NCBI GenBank assembly: GCA_050084985.1
Contig: JBITNC010000001.1
Span: 90,520,001 to 90,584,000, forward strand
Length of the DNA stretch: 64,000 bases
From: Nageia nagi
Lineage: Eukaryota; Pinophyta
Direction of reading: 5' to 3'
The notes beneath the pieces are model-generated. The model was given only the letters and a program-made list of their open reading frames with translations, was not told the DNA's origin and ran no database searches. The number at the start of each line of letters is the position of its first letter. Within the stretch, counting starts at the first letter, position 1. Position numbers and translations under genes: made by a program. This document shows positions 9,460 to 19,339 of this stretch, in pieces.

Positions 9460-10750
9460 TCTTTACTGATCCTTTCATCAAAGTGGCAAGTCCTTTCTTA
9501 ACACACCAAGAGTGTGAGGTAAACTCAAATGAGCATCCTTTCCTTGTAATTTGAATCACGGAGATGAGATTCATCCTTAGTTTAGGCACATAAAAGACAT
9601 TATCAAGAGTCTTTCCATGAATCTTCACACTTCCTATTCCGTGAACATCAAGGACTGTATTATCACCAATCACAACTGCATCCTTTTTGTACTTATGAAA
9701 GTTTTCAAACTTATCTTTTTCATAACACATGTGATTAGTGCATCCTATATCAACAATCCAGTCATTTGAAATAGTTTGAGTCATTGAGTAGTAGGCAACA
9801 GAAGCAGCATGCTTGTTCTTCTTTTTATTATTGAAATTTCTCATATTTGCATTTCCCTTTCCTTTTTGAGCAAATTTCTTTTTGCGACAATCATACTCTT
9901 TGTGCCCAAAGATGCCACAGAAGTTACAATTCCCATCAAACTTTTCTTGAGGTGTTGGATTGCTTGATCCTGCTTTATCATTCCTGTGCCTGTAGTTGCC
10001 ATGATTGTTGTTGTTGTTGCCCTTTTTGTCGTACTTCCTGAAGGTAGATGAGGACTTGTTGTCTTTGAATTTGTAATGTTTGAACTTTTTCTTGAAAGGA
10101 GTTTTGGTTGCTCCTAAAGCAATGTTATGGTCCTTTGGAGAAAGGTTCAACATTTTCTTGTTCAAAGTTTCCTCATGCTTTAGAAGAAGTCTTGAAAGGT
10201 TATCAAGTGAGATGACATCTTCTTCATCATCGAGCCTTGTTTCCATAACTGTGACAAAATTGCTGAACTTTGAAGTAAGGCTTTGTAGAATGATGAAGAC
10301 CATGAACTCATCATTGATCCAATTGCATCCACAACCAACCAGTTGTGTCCTGAGGTCAATGATTTTGTTTAAGTAGATGGAGGCACTTTCATCTTCACTT
10401 TGTCGATACTGCAACAACTTTTGTAGAATGGTAAACCTCCTTGAAAATTTGGACCCAAGGTAGATTTTCTTTAACCGATCCCAAGCTTCCTTTGCTGAAG
10501 TTGATGAAGAAATCATGAGAAGGACATCATCTGAAACTGCACGGTATATCATAGAAGTTGCTAACTCATTCTTTGAGTTGTATACTTCAAGAGCCTTCTC
10601 ATCGGTAGGAGCAACCGCATCTTCACTAACTGTCTGCCACAGTTTTCTTGCTTGTAACTCTGCTTTCATACGTGGTTCCCATATTCCAAAGTTGGAACCA
10701 TCGAGTATGTGCTTGGGAACGAAGGTTTCAACCATTGCTACAAAAAACAA
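9359..10750 (-). CDS. Copia-1 Gag and protease
   Basis: An open frame of 463 codons; the better start is probably the in-frame Met at residue 6 (about 10735), giving a MVETF start. Residues 1-230 are a copia-type capsid (UBN2/gag-polypeptide-like: 'LDGSNFGIWEPRMKAEL', 'AWDRLKKIYLG', 'LDDEEDVISLDNLSRLLLKHE'). A Lys/Asn-rich basic stretch precedes a zinc knuckle C275-X2-C278-X4-H283-X4-C288. The protease follows, with its active-site motif at residues 334-336 reading D-I-G instead of the usual D-S/T-G, within 'WIVDIGCTNHMC'. The frame then covers 'YVPKLRMNLISV' and 'GLATLMKGSVKNDLYIVD' before losing register with integrase at about 9395. Confidence 0.93.
   Translation of the reverse strand: MFFVAMVETFVPKHILDGSNFGIWEPRMKAELQARKLWQTVSEDAVAPTDEKALEVYNSKNELATSMIYRAVSDDVLLMISSSTSAKEAWDRLKKIYLGSKFSRRFTILQKLLQYRQSEDESASIYLNKIIDLRTQLVGCGCNWINDEFMVFIILQSLTSKFSNFVTVMETRLDDEEDVISLDNLSRLLLKHEETLNKKMLNLSPKDHNIALGATKTPFKKKFKHYKFKDNKSSSTFRKYDKKGNNNNNHGNYRHRNDKAGSSNPTPQEKFDGNCNFCGIFGHKEYDCRKKKFAQKGKGNANMRNFNNKKKNKHAASVAYYSMTQTISNDWIVDIGCTNHMCYEKDKFENFHKYKKDAVVIGDNTVLDVHGIGSVKIHGKTLDNVFYVPKLRMNLISVIQITRKGCSFEFTSHSWCVKKGLATLMKGSVKNDLYIVDQVPSKICLATNVCSKGQSLASSIRAP
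9395..9398 (-). other. Single-base frame break between gag-PR and pol
   Basis: Protein similarity moves from the gag-protease frame to the pol frame within a few codons of a four-base homopolymer (TTTT on plus, AAAA on minus). Register is consistent with one extra base in that run compared with a continuous copia gag-pol. It could be a mutation of this copy, an assembly or read error, or, less likely, a programmed frameshift. Confidence 0.8.
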
Positions 10751-10867
10751 TAAATATGCAATAAGAATGTAAACTTTTACAATTTTTCATCTATACATAT
10801 AAAACAACTAATAAGCAAACATGTCCCACATGTGTAAACTCATTAACCACGATCCATAGAAGGATAA

Positions 10868-11330
10868 AGTTGGGGTTGTTTTCTTGTATAGAATTAGGCC
10901 TTCACCTGGATGCCCGCAAGGTGGAGCCCAGGTACTACCAGTCCTCAACCAGTTCACCTTGGTCAGTGATATACTCTCACAAGGAGAAGTACTTACTATT
11001 TTCCAAGGATCCGACGTATCTTGGACCGGCCATTTTAATTATCTTGATTTAGGGTTTCAGTTTTCCTCCTAGGTTATCAGGATAATCCCTGAATGGACGT
11101 GCGGACATGTGGTATCACTACACACATGCCTGTCCACCTAATAGAGTTATGTCCAATCCAACAGAGGTCTTAGGGGCAATTAAGACGGACTTACCACCAC
11201 TCGGTTCTTCGGACTAAAAGGGCTCCAGTCTGCCCTGTCCTCACCTCATGGCTCCCCAAACAAGTCATGTTGTGGAAAATACGTGCGGATGTATTCATTT
11301 TAGGGGTTACTTTTCACATTTTTGCGTATT
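10868..11330 (-). other. Conserved leader block of the copia family
   Basis: This part of the leader can be aligned by eye with 40608-41050 of copia-2, although the two copies differ greatly in age and elsewhere in the leader. Shared strings include 'TTAGGCCTTCACCT', 'TATCACTACACACATGCC' and 'AAACAAGTCATGTTGT'. A packaging or dimerisation signal, or an internal promoter, is possible but unproven. No conserved frame was seen. Confidence 0.6.
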
Positions 11331-11534
11331 GCAAGTATAAGCAAATGTGCAAAAAAAATATAAAGTAAGGTGAAAAAAATTACTCCATCCACACGAACTT
11401 GAAACCTTAAAAAGGCCAAAAAAAAAATTGAGTCCAATGGGTTTTGTTCTAACCCCTAAAGGACTTTTACATTGTTCACATTTTGTTCAAAGCACTTAAT
11501 GAATTAAACATAAGAACTAAGTCCTACTTAGTTT

Positions 11535-11745
11535 TTAATTCATAACATGCATTGTATCATGACTTAAAAATTTAAGTAAGCATGCATCATGCATTAAAAA
11601 TTTAAGTCCTAAGCATATTTATGCATTATTAACATTTAAGCATACTTATAACATGCATTCTATCATGACTTAAAATTTACGTAAGCATGCATCATGCATT
11701 ACAAATTTAAGTCCTAAGCATACTTATAACATGCATTCTAGATAA
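11535..11745. repeat. Direct duplication of about 105 bp in the copia-1 leader
   Basis: Two head-to-tail near-copies, each running from 'AACATGCATT.TATCATGAC' through 'AAGTAAGCATGCATCATGC' to 'TTTAAGTCCTAAGCATA', with a third partial start. The sequence is AT-rich with many overlapping ATGCAT palindromes. Confidence 0.7.
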
Positions 11746-12639
11746 AATTTAAGTAAAAATTTATACCAAGGCCCCCCCTTTGTTACTTAAAGTTTTATCT
11801 CTAGAGAACCAACTTGTATGCTATGACTTAGCTTATAAGTGATGTATTTTAAAAAATTCCCCCCCTTTGTTTGTACTTAAAAAAATAGCATAGTTGAGAC
11901 TAAAGTACTATGCATGTGCACCTTTTAATTAAGCATTTAATTTTGAGGAGAAAATAAGAAGTTATTTTAAGTACTCCTAAGTGCATGGAAGGGGAGTAGT
12001 GGATTTTTAGAGAACTTGCAAGGTGGAAGAAGAGACCCATACCCCTATTTTTAAATGCTTTGGACTAAAAAAAAAATGCCTAAGTCAAGAATCATTAAAT
12101 GCTTAAGTGGAAAAATATGACCCCCCTTGTTTTTCTACCAAAAAAGACACGTTGCTTTTTGGAAGGGAAAATGTGTAGGTGGTCAAAAAACAAAACTAAG
12201 GCATTTAAGGTGACTTGGAAGACTTGCAAGGTGTTGGTAGCCATCAACCTTGACCATGGAAGGAGGATGAGAAGGCTGGCGCAGGAGGCTGACCAGAGAG
12301 GAGGAGCTTAAGAGGAGAGGAAGGAGAAGACCAGTCAGCTGGTAGGAGAAGCGAGCAGGGTGTGGAGGAGCCACGACCAGGCTGGCGGTTTGGTGCAAAT
12401 CCTGCGATCATTTCAGTCCATCAGACAGGTCATGTGATCATGCCATGCTTCCACAGTGCAGAGGAGACGAAGAGAGGACGCGAGGGAGGAGGAAGACCCT
12501 CCGTTTTATGCCTATCCTGCGATCATTTCAGGCCATGAAACTTTGTCTGACCATGCATCACGTGAAAGATGATTTGCAACGTAGAGGAGAGGGAGACAGA
12601 GGAGGAAACAAGACTGCATCTAGATGAGGCATTTTGTCA

Positions 12640-12900
12640 AACAACGTAGCCGGTCTGTGCATGTCCTGCGTGCGTGGAGGTGGAGCTGCGGTGCTGGACG
12701 GGAGGAGGCAGGCGCGTGGTGGCTGCGCGGTGGCGCGTGGTGGCTGCGCGGTGGCGCGCGGGCGGAGACAGAGGTGGTCGCGCGGTGGCCGCGCGGAGGA
12801 GGAGGAGGCGGAGGTGGTCGCGGGGGGGGGGAGCCGCGCAGTGGCCGCGCCGTGGCCACGCGGTGGGAGGTGGCCGCTCGCGCGCGCGGGGAAATGCCCC
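12640..12900. other. GC-rich island inside the copia-1 leader
   Basis: About 260 bp of strongly GC-rich, CpG-rich sequence in an otherwise AT-rich window. It includes a 21-bp unit (starting GGCGCGTGGTGG, about 12711-12755) present twice in tandem and a run of nine or ten G near 12822. Nothing comparable is seen at the equivalent position of copia-2 (about 42100-42900). It may be a captured fragment or a local expansion. Confidence 0.8.
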
Positions 12901-13596
12901 TGCGTGTTTAAAAAATTTGACCCCTCCAAATTTTGTTTTAAACAAATTTATATGATTTAAGTTTTATCTAATGACCCCCCTTTGGAAATATAGTCATATA
13001 ATTTTATTGTGACCCCCTAAATGTTATGTATTTTGAGTTTAAATAAATGTAAAAAACATAATAACAAAACATTTATATATTTTTGAATATTTTAAATAGA
13101 TTTAAAATCTAAAAATATATAGAACTATTTGTGCTTTTTAAACAAATTGTCCTCCTTTTTATGTCAACAATAAAATATGTAAACAAAATTGCATCTTCCT
13201 CCTTGTTTTGATATTGTTCACAAAAGACTATTTTGAGTAAAAAATTGTAATATTTCTCAAATGTTGTATACTAACCATCTCCTTTTTTTTGTTTGTTTAA
13301 ATGTAGCAATTTAAGCACTTTGTAAAAATTGCAAGTAAACAAAAGGTTAGTAATAACAACAAACAAGGAACATCATATTACAATTTTGTTAGCCATGTAT
13401 TGCCCAAACAAAAAAAAGAGCTCAACACATAGCAAATAATGTTAGTATCATTAGTGCATAAGCCAAAAAAAATGAAGGAGATTATATGAAGGAGGTTATA
13501 CCTTCTCTTGAATTTACCTCACCAAGAAGATTAGGATTAAGATCTCCAAATTTGAGAAGGATGAAGCACCTCCAAAATGTAGCTTCCACACCAAAA

Positions 13597-13720
13597 AGAG
13601 CTTCCTCAACAAGGAGAGTTTCAACACCAAGAAGAGCTTCCTCAACAAGGAGAGTTTCAACACCAAGAAGAGCTTCCTCAACAAGGAGAGTTTCAACACC
13701 AAGAAGAGCTTCCTCAACAA
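13597..13720. repeat. 36-bp minisatellite (about 3.4 copies) next to the PBS
   Basis: Units start AGAGCTTCCTCAACAAGG at 13597, 13633, 13669 and 13705; the last is cut by the PBS at 13721. Copia-2 has a single related unit (GAAGAGCTTCC, about 43374-43390) at the same place, so the array looks like an expansion of an ancestral leader segment. Confidence 0.9.
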
Positions 13721-13733
13721 GGCTCTGATACCA
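13721..13733 (-). other. Copia-1 primer-binding site (initiator tRNA-Met)
   Basis: The minus strand reads TGGTATCAGAGCC two bases inside the CA end of the 5' LTR. This is the standard plant copia PBS complementary to the 3' end of initiator tRNA-Met. Confidence 0.95.
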
Positions 13734-13735
13734 AA

Positions 13736-14230
13736 TGAAGGATTTGAACTATAACTAAACAAATCCTCTAGGACCTTAGACTAGGAAACTCAAGATTACA
13801 CATCTATAATTCTAAGAACATCATTTACACAATATAACACCAATATAATGTGGTTCCTCCCTCCTTGGGAGTACATCCACAACTAGCTCTCTTATTCTCA
13901 ACTATGCCTCTTACAACTATTCTCTTGCTCTCTCCTACACAACCAAGTAGAGTAATCTTACTCAAAACTTAGATATGTTACAATAGGAGAGGCCCTCTAT
14001 TTATAGCTTGAGAGCACCTCCCTAACCTCCCTTTAACCCAAGGGTAAGGTTAGGGTTACAATAAATGTGTGACCTAACTTTCACCTACCAACTAACCCCA
14101 TGGTTAGGTCAAAGTCCACACATAATAAAGAATTCAATTAATCCCTTAAGGTATCTACATATCCTTTAAGTGATTAATTGAATTTACAAGGAGTTTAGGA
14201 ATTCACAATATTTCATTACAAATTCTAACA
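13736..14230 (-). repeat. Copia-1 5' LTR
   Basis: 495 bp, TG...CA, apparently identical to 5259-5753. It lies next to the PBS, so it is the transcription-starting LTR. Confidence 0.95.
13997..14006 (-). promoter_or_regulatory. TATA box of the copia-1 5' LTR
   Basis: CTATAAATAG on the minus strand, about 225 bp from the upstream LTR edge. Transcription would run leftwards through R-U5 into the PBS. The same box occurs at 5520-5529 in the 3' LTR. Confidence 0.75.
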
Positions 14231-14235
14231 ATATT
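14231..14235. repeat. Copia-1 target-site duplication, right copy (ATATT)
   Basis: Matches 5254-5258 exactly. It is followed by the continuation of gypsy-1 gag. Confidence 0.95.
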
Positions 14236-14395
14236 GAGATTTACCTTTACCTTGTCCTCCCCTTAAATTTGAAGCCTTCTTGGATTCATCATATTGTCTC
14301 CTTGTTTCACCATCCTCCTCTAAGTACTTCACTTTCCCACATAGTTGATCAAAATTAGTAGAATTAAACAACATGATAGTCTTTTGCAAATGACT
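14236..14395 (-). pseudogene. Gypsy-1 gag fragment (continuation beyond copia-1)
   Basis: The minus-strand translation reads without a stop through 'MLFNSTNFDQLCGKVKYLEE', then 'DGETRRQYDESKKASNLRGGQGKGKS', and reaches the ATATT duplication. It joins in sense to the KGK/zinc-knuckle part at 5140-5258. Upstream gag sequence is missing: at 14395 the sequence changes abruptly to the Tat-1 LTR. Confidence 0.7.
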
Positions 14396-14830
14396 AGCAT
14401 ACTAGCTGTTTTAGGCTAGTCCCTTATGGATTTAGGCTAGGGTAATCTAGTTTATTTTATGCTTGTTGATCTAGTTTAATCCTAAGCTAGTTTGCATTAT
14501 AGGAATTACTCTATTTTCAATTACCTTGTTGATTCAAGGTGGGTGGGGGGTGGGGCTTATAAGCTCATCTTAGCTCTTTTTGCATGGTCCTATGGTATTA
14601 AGGACCTAGAATTTAGAAGCTTCCCCTTTTGTTCATTTGACAAGTTATTTGAGGTTATGGGTATTGCAAAAGGAAAAAGAAAAATACTCTAAACCTTATC
14701 TCCCTCCATTTTTGTTTATTTATCATTGATCTAATCATATTTTCAAGCAATGTTTTAAATATTATAAAGTAGGTCCTTCCTAAAGGGGAGGGATCCTGAG
14801 TGTGGGGTCTCCCTTTTATGAGGGTTTATA
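14396..14830 (+). repeat. Tat-1 5' LTR
   Basis: About 435 bp, aligning by eye along its whole length with 31300-31724. Shared blocks include 'GGACCTAG', 'TAAACCTTATCTCCCTCC' and 'AAGTAGGTCCTTCCTA', with scattered substitutions and small indels. Terminal dinucleotides have decayed (AG...TA here, TG...CA in the 3' copy). A TATAAG lies near 14560. Confidence 0.88.
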
Positions 14831-14833
14831 ATT

Positions 14834-14852
14834 TGGCGATCACGGTGGGACC
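14834..14852 (+). other. Tat-1 primer-binding site
   Basis: TGGCGATCACGGTGGGACC begins three bases after the 5' LTR. The TGGCG start at this position is the usual form of a Ty3/gypsy PBS in Tat-like elements. The exact tRNA partner was not determined. Confidence 0.65.
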
Positions 14853-16180
14853 TCCCTTGGTCCAAGATCTTGCAACTATAAGGGGGTTTTACATACCTTT
14901 TCCCTTTATTTTATTTGACCCCTTCTTCCAAGTTTTTTAGATATCTATAGGTACTAACTTGGTGTAAGTGTTTCAAGTAACATTCTTGACCTATCCTAGA
15001 TAAATCTCTAAAAAATTTAGAGTACAAAAGTTAGCAAAGAGGTAGTTGGTTCCCTATAGACTTGTTGATAGAGCCTCATCATCCTTTGGAAGATTGGTTA
15101 GGGTTTGGATGTTTGAACTATTAGCCAGTTCTTATCCAATTAGCTCCTCCTTTTTAGTTAATTTGAGTTGTACTAGTTAGGGTTATTTATGGTTTTGAGC
15201 TATATTTTCTCTTTTTCTGCAAGTGTCATAGATTCTCAACCCTGTAATTAGGTGGTAGTAGTCCCCTGCTAGCATTTCAACTTCTAGGTTGTACATTTAA
15301 TGCTTATTTGGCACTTTTAAATTTAAATTTTTAAATTCTTTAGGTACTGCTATGATCGATTGGTTGATTGATTGATCATCCCATTAGTTGGTATTGCTAG
15401 CCTATCTGTAGCACATCAGCTAGGATTAGAGTCTATAACACATGTATTCAACATGTTGAGAGCTTGGAGTTGGAGCCTCCCTAGCTAGTACCCCTCTTTT
15501 ATCATGCTTTTAGTTAAAATTTTTATGTTGGGTGTATTTTTAGGATTGCTATCTTATTTCATTTTGCTCTTATTTTGCTAATTTTTTTTGAAAGAAAATG
15601 AAAAGCAATTTTACTTTATTCTCCTAGTTGCATTAGTGAAGCTAAAATCATTTTTGGGTGGGAGTGCCTTTACTTTGAAATCATTTTTTATTTTGGAAAA
15701 GATAAGGCAAATATTGAAAGGGCTTAGTTGCATTCTATATTTGCTTGCTTATACTTGCATTTAAAGTCTGCACAAGCCTAGGGAGTTTCTAGGGTACATG
15801 GACTTCATTACCAAAGCCTAACCCATACTTGGATTTCATCACCAAGGTGGGAGCCCCCCTCTATTTGGCAAGCAATCAATAGAGGTGCTCGAGTACCCTT
15901 GTAAAATGATCTACACCCCTAGAGATTGATCCTTACCTAAAAACGCTTGAATAGAATCATATTTAGGGAAACTAATAAGAGTTAGAATTTACAAGTTACT
16001 AAAAATTCATCTCATTAAAAATATAATCTTCCTACTTGATAAGAAGTGATTAGATATGATAATTACTATTACTATCTTCCACACTATTGCTATATTGCAT
16101 ATAGGAAAGATGTCTTGAAGTCATATTAGGGTTGTGTGCCTTAATTTTGCATCCACTAAGAAGATCATAACAAAATTATA
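14853..16180 (+). other. Tat-1 leader, no gene seen
   Basis: About 1.3 kb of AT-rich sequence between the PBS and the first gag-like reading. Only short open frames and no recognised motif. Confidence 0.6.
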
Positions 16181-16636
16181 GGCTTTGTGTTCACTTGTGT
16201 GGCACCATTGGAACACTTTTTTTATGCCACTTTATTTGTTTAAATATTTGTTTATGTTCTTAATATGGAAGGTGAATCACACAATACAATTGAAACTAGG
16301 GCATAATTTAAATCTATACAAACTAGATCTTCTCAATCCAATCCAACTTCTCAACCACCTTCACTCCACATGTCTTAACCCTTCTCACTTCATATGATCC
16401 AACCCACTCATATTCCATCTTATTCACCTTGACATGTTTCCATTCCTTCTAATCAAGAGGATCCATAATTTCACTAAGATTTGCATGCAAGTATATGTAA
16501 GAATCCCTTGTATGGTGATGTTAGTTCTCCACACCATGTGGAAACTATTCATGATGACCCTTCCATCGAGGAATAACTCTTTTTGAGTGATCCTCATATC
16601 CAATACCTTTTTCATTAGTTTAGGACCAAACAAAAT

Positions 16637-19170
16637 TTGGATTTTAGGCCCTCATCCCCTTATGTTGCTAACATGGAAAGCCAACCCTTCACCAATCTGC
16701 CACCCTCTTTGGAAGAAAAGGTAGGGATGTCACAACCTTTACTTCCTCCTTATTTTTCCCATGTTGTCACTATGGAAACTTCACTGTGTAACCCAAGCAT
16801 GCTCACCCTTCTTGATCCTTATAGTGTCATTTACCATCATGATCCTACCTATGAAAATCTTCCATCATCTAACATACCTTCTTCTTCCATCGATCCTCCA
16901 CCCCATGAACCTCTTAATTCTCTTACCACCATATTGCATAACATGAGGGCCCATAATGATGAATTGGAAATAATAAATTGTCCTATTGTTGTTCCTCCCC
17001 CTTGGACTCATGGTTAAGCCTAATAAGTTTCATTAACCTTGCCTCAAGCTACATTAATCTCTCATGTGGACCCTTTGGTTCAATCTTCATGACCACAAAT
17101 TGAACCCCTCACTCTAAGACCATCAAGAGCTCCTCACCATGATGATGAGGAGAGAGACCAAATGTTTAAGGAGTGGTATAGGCTTCAAAAAGCTAAATGA
17201 ATTGCATAATTTGTGGGCCCTCATCATGAGCAAGAGGTAAGTGTTAATCCACAAGTATTAAGGATTGCAACCCCTCCCCAAACTATTATGGCTGACCAAA
17301 CTTATTTATCTTACCAACAAGAGCCTATAACACCTAGCATTTTGATCAATCCTAATCCTTAAGAGATCATTCCATCCTATGTGGAACTCGAAGTTTCGCA
17401 ACCTAGGGTACACATTGGTGTTGTTTCTCAAGATCCTTCTTCTCAAGTTATCATGCCTCTATATGCTACTTCTCAAAATCCTAATTATACATAAGCATAT
17501 GTTGGTATTAAACCTCATGATATTACTTCTATGCAAAAATACTTCCAATCTTTTCAACAAGTTTAAGATCCTTATCTTGGAAAAACTCAATTTTAGCCTC
17601 AAGGTGTGCATGACTAAGTGGCACAAGGGTTTGTAGTAAAACTCCACCATACCTAGCAAGTGAATGTTGCCTTGACACAACCAATTTATCAACCTCAAGA
17701 GAAACAACAAGCAACTAACTCTTATTAGGCTCTAGGCTATCAAGTTGCTGGGTCCTTTCCTCCATCTACCCCTCATGATGGAATTCTCAAGAAGTTATAA
17801 GAGATGGAGCAAAGGCTAAATAATCAAGGCAAATCCAAGTTATCTTATGGATCTATTTGTAATGAAAAAATTCATCCATTAGTTCCTTTTAAAGAATTTT
17901 CATACAAGTTTGAAGTCCCAAAGATGGATAAGTTTAAAGGTGAAGAGGATCATAGAGAGCATCTATGTAACTTCAAGTTTCTTAATATATCATAACTAAT
18001 GATGACATTCTCATGTTGAGGACCTTTCCTATGAATTTAGTAGGCCGAAGACCTATATTGGTATAATAACTTGCCACAACATAGCATCTTCTCTTTTGAA
18101 TAGTTGGCTAATCCATTCTTTGATCACTTTTGGATAAACAAATGAAAGAGAGCTTCCATTACTTAATTTAATGATGAAGCTACATTATATTATGTGTCCT
18201 ATTGGAGCGTAGTTGTAACCGACATGACCTATAGTTTGGCCCAAGAGGAGTTGGTGAAGCTATTCTCTAGGAATTGCAATAAATACATCTCTTCTACCTT
18301 GCAAATTTAAATACACCTTACCTTTGAAGATGCTTTGGTGCAAGCAAAAATCATTGAAGAAGTGAAGGTTCAATATGGAGAGATAAAGATTAGAAAGAAG
18401 GATAATAACAATTCTCAAAAGATATGTAATAATGGTGGTAATCCTAATATAACCTCACTTAAATACTAAGCAAATCAAGTTACATATCCAATTAACCAAG
18501 CACAACCAATACTTCAATTAGCTCCTCATATATAAAGAAATAATCAACCAAGGAATCAGTATCAACAACCAAATCAAGGACACTACAATAAAGGTAATCA
18601 AGGGTAGTATAATAAGAGAAACTAATAAAATCAAGGTAATCAAGGTAAAAATTAGGTGATACCTCCTATGAAACCAAGGAAACCTTAGCAATAATAGAGA
18701 AATTGGACATCATTAGCAGAACCCATAGAAGACATACTCAAGAAGCTTCTAGATGCAAGGCTAGTTATACTTCATGAGATAATATAAGTAGATCCTAATG
18801 GTTTGTGGTCATAATGGTATAGATAAGATGAGTTTTATGCTTTCCATTACCAACAAGGGCATGCTATGAATAAGTGTCAAACTTTGAGATCCAACATTCA
18901 AAGATTGATTGGTGATGGTCATGTTTCCACAAAAGCTACACAAGCTCAACCTAATAGAGATTTGAGGGTGTACCAAAATCCTTTGCTAGGACATGGTCCT
19001 AATGTGAACCAAGTAAGTACCATACCTTCTACCTTGAGACAAGTCACACATGGTGATCCTTTACCCATCATGTTTGTTGGTATGATGGGCATTGAGCTAG
19101 TCCATGTTGCTACCTGTATAGGGATAGAAGGTGAGAGAGGAGCACCCGCTCGAGATACAAGAGCACAATA
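16637..19170 (+). pseudogene. Tat-1 gag
   Basis: A reading interrupted by stops, starting in a Pro/Ser-rich open stretch of 126 codons (16637-17017, beginning 'MDFRPSSPYV') and continuing through a Gln-rich region. The capsid core is recognisable at about 17870-18400: 'FKVEVP..DKFKG.EDHREHLCNF'-like, then 'YWYNNLPQHSIFSFE.LA', 'FFDHFWINK' and 'ALVQAKIIEEVKVQYGEIKIRKKD'. The C-terminus at about 18836-18910 has the Tat-type 'FHYQQGHAMNKCQTLRSNIQRLI' motif. Several in-frame stops (for example near 17017 and 17995) rule out a working protein. Gag may begin earlier, near 16200, where a looser similarity starts. Confidence 0.75.
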
Positions 19171-19339
19171 GCTTGCATAGCTAGTAAATATCCAATTTTC
19201 ATCTTAACCTTCTCAACTAGCTATTAAAGTTCAAAATCAGTTAGAGTAGCAGTTGAGATTAACTCATATTAAGCTATCATTGTGAGAATTATTGCAATAA
19301 TCCAAGGCTCATCAGGATGCCTTGAATGATATTCTTAGA

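Larger units (their letters stand above)
10751..13720 (-). other. Copia-1 long 5' leader
   Basis: About 3 kb separate the gag start from the primer-binding site, unusually long for a copia element. It holds a block shared with copia-2 (10868-11330), two near-copies of an approximately 105-bp AT-rich segment (about 11535-11745), many C- or A-homopolymers, a GC-rich island (about 12640-12900) and a 36-bp minisatellite abutting the PBS. I see no credible protein: long open frames in the GC-rich part exist on both strands and are low-complexity Arg/Gly/Pro. Confidence 0.75.
5259..14230 (-). mobile_element. Copia-1: full-length Ty1/copia retrotransposon
   Basis: A complete 8,972-bp LTR retrotransposon on the minus strand. 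It has LTRs at 5259-5753 and 13736-14230 (495 bp each, no difference seen by eye), a PBS at 13721-13733, a leader of about 3 kb, gag-protease (10750-9359), integrase-RT-RNase H (9459-6808), a 3' UTR of about 1 kb with a repeat array, a PPT at 5754-5763, and ATATT target duplications. The domain order PR-INT-RT-RH is diagnostic of Ty1/copia. Identical LTRs point to very recent insertion. However, a one-base frame break between gag-PR and pol and a D-I-G protease motif suggest this copy is non-autonomous or was mobilised in trans. It sits inside the gag region of gypsy-1. Confidence 0.95.

Noticed and set aside
12558-12960. Several overlapping open frames of 80-123 codons on both strands in the GC-rich part of the copia-1 leader
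   Set aside because: Open only because GC-rich DNA lacks stop codons; the products are low-complexity Arg/Gly/Pro/Ala on all frames and no motif is present.
13486-13762. Repetitive 80-82-codon frames on both strands
   Set aside because: These arise from the 36-bp minisatellite, whose length is a multiple of three; no protein family.
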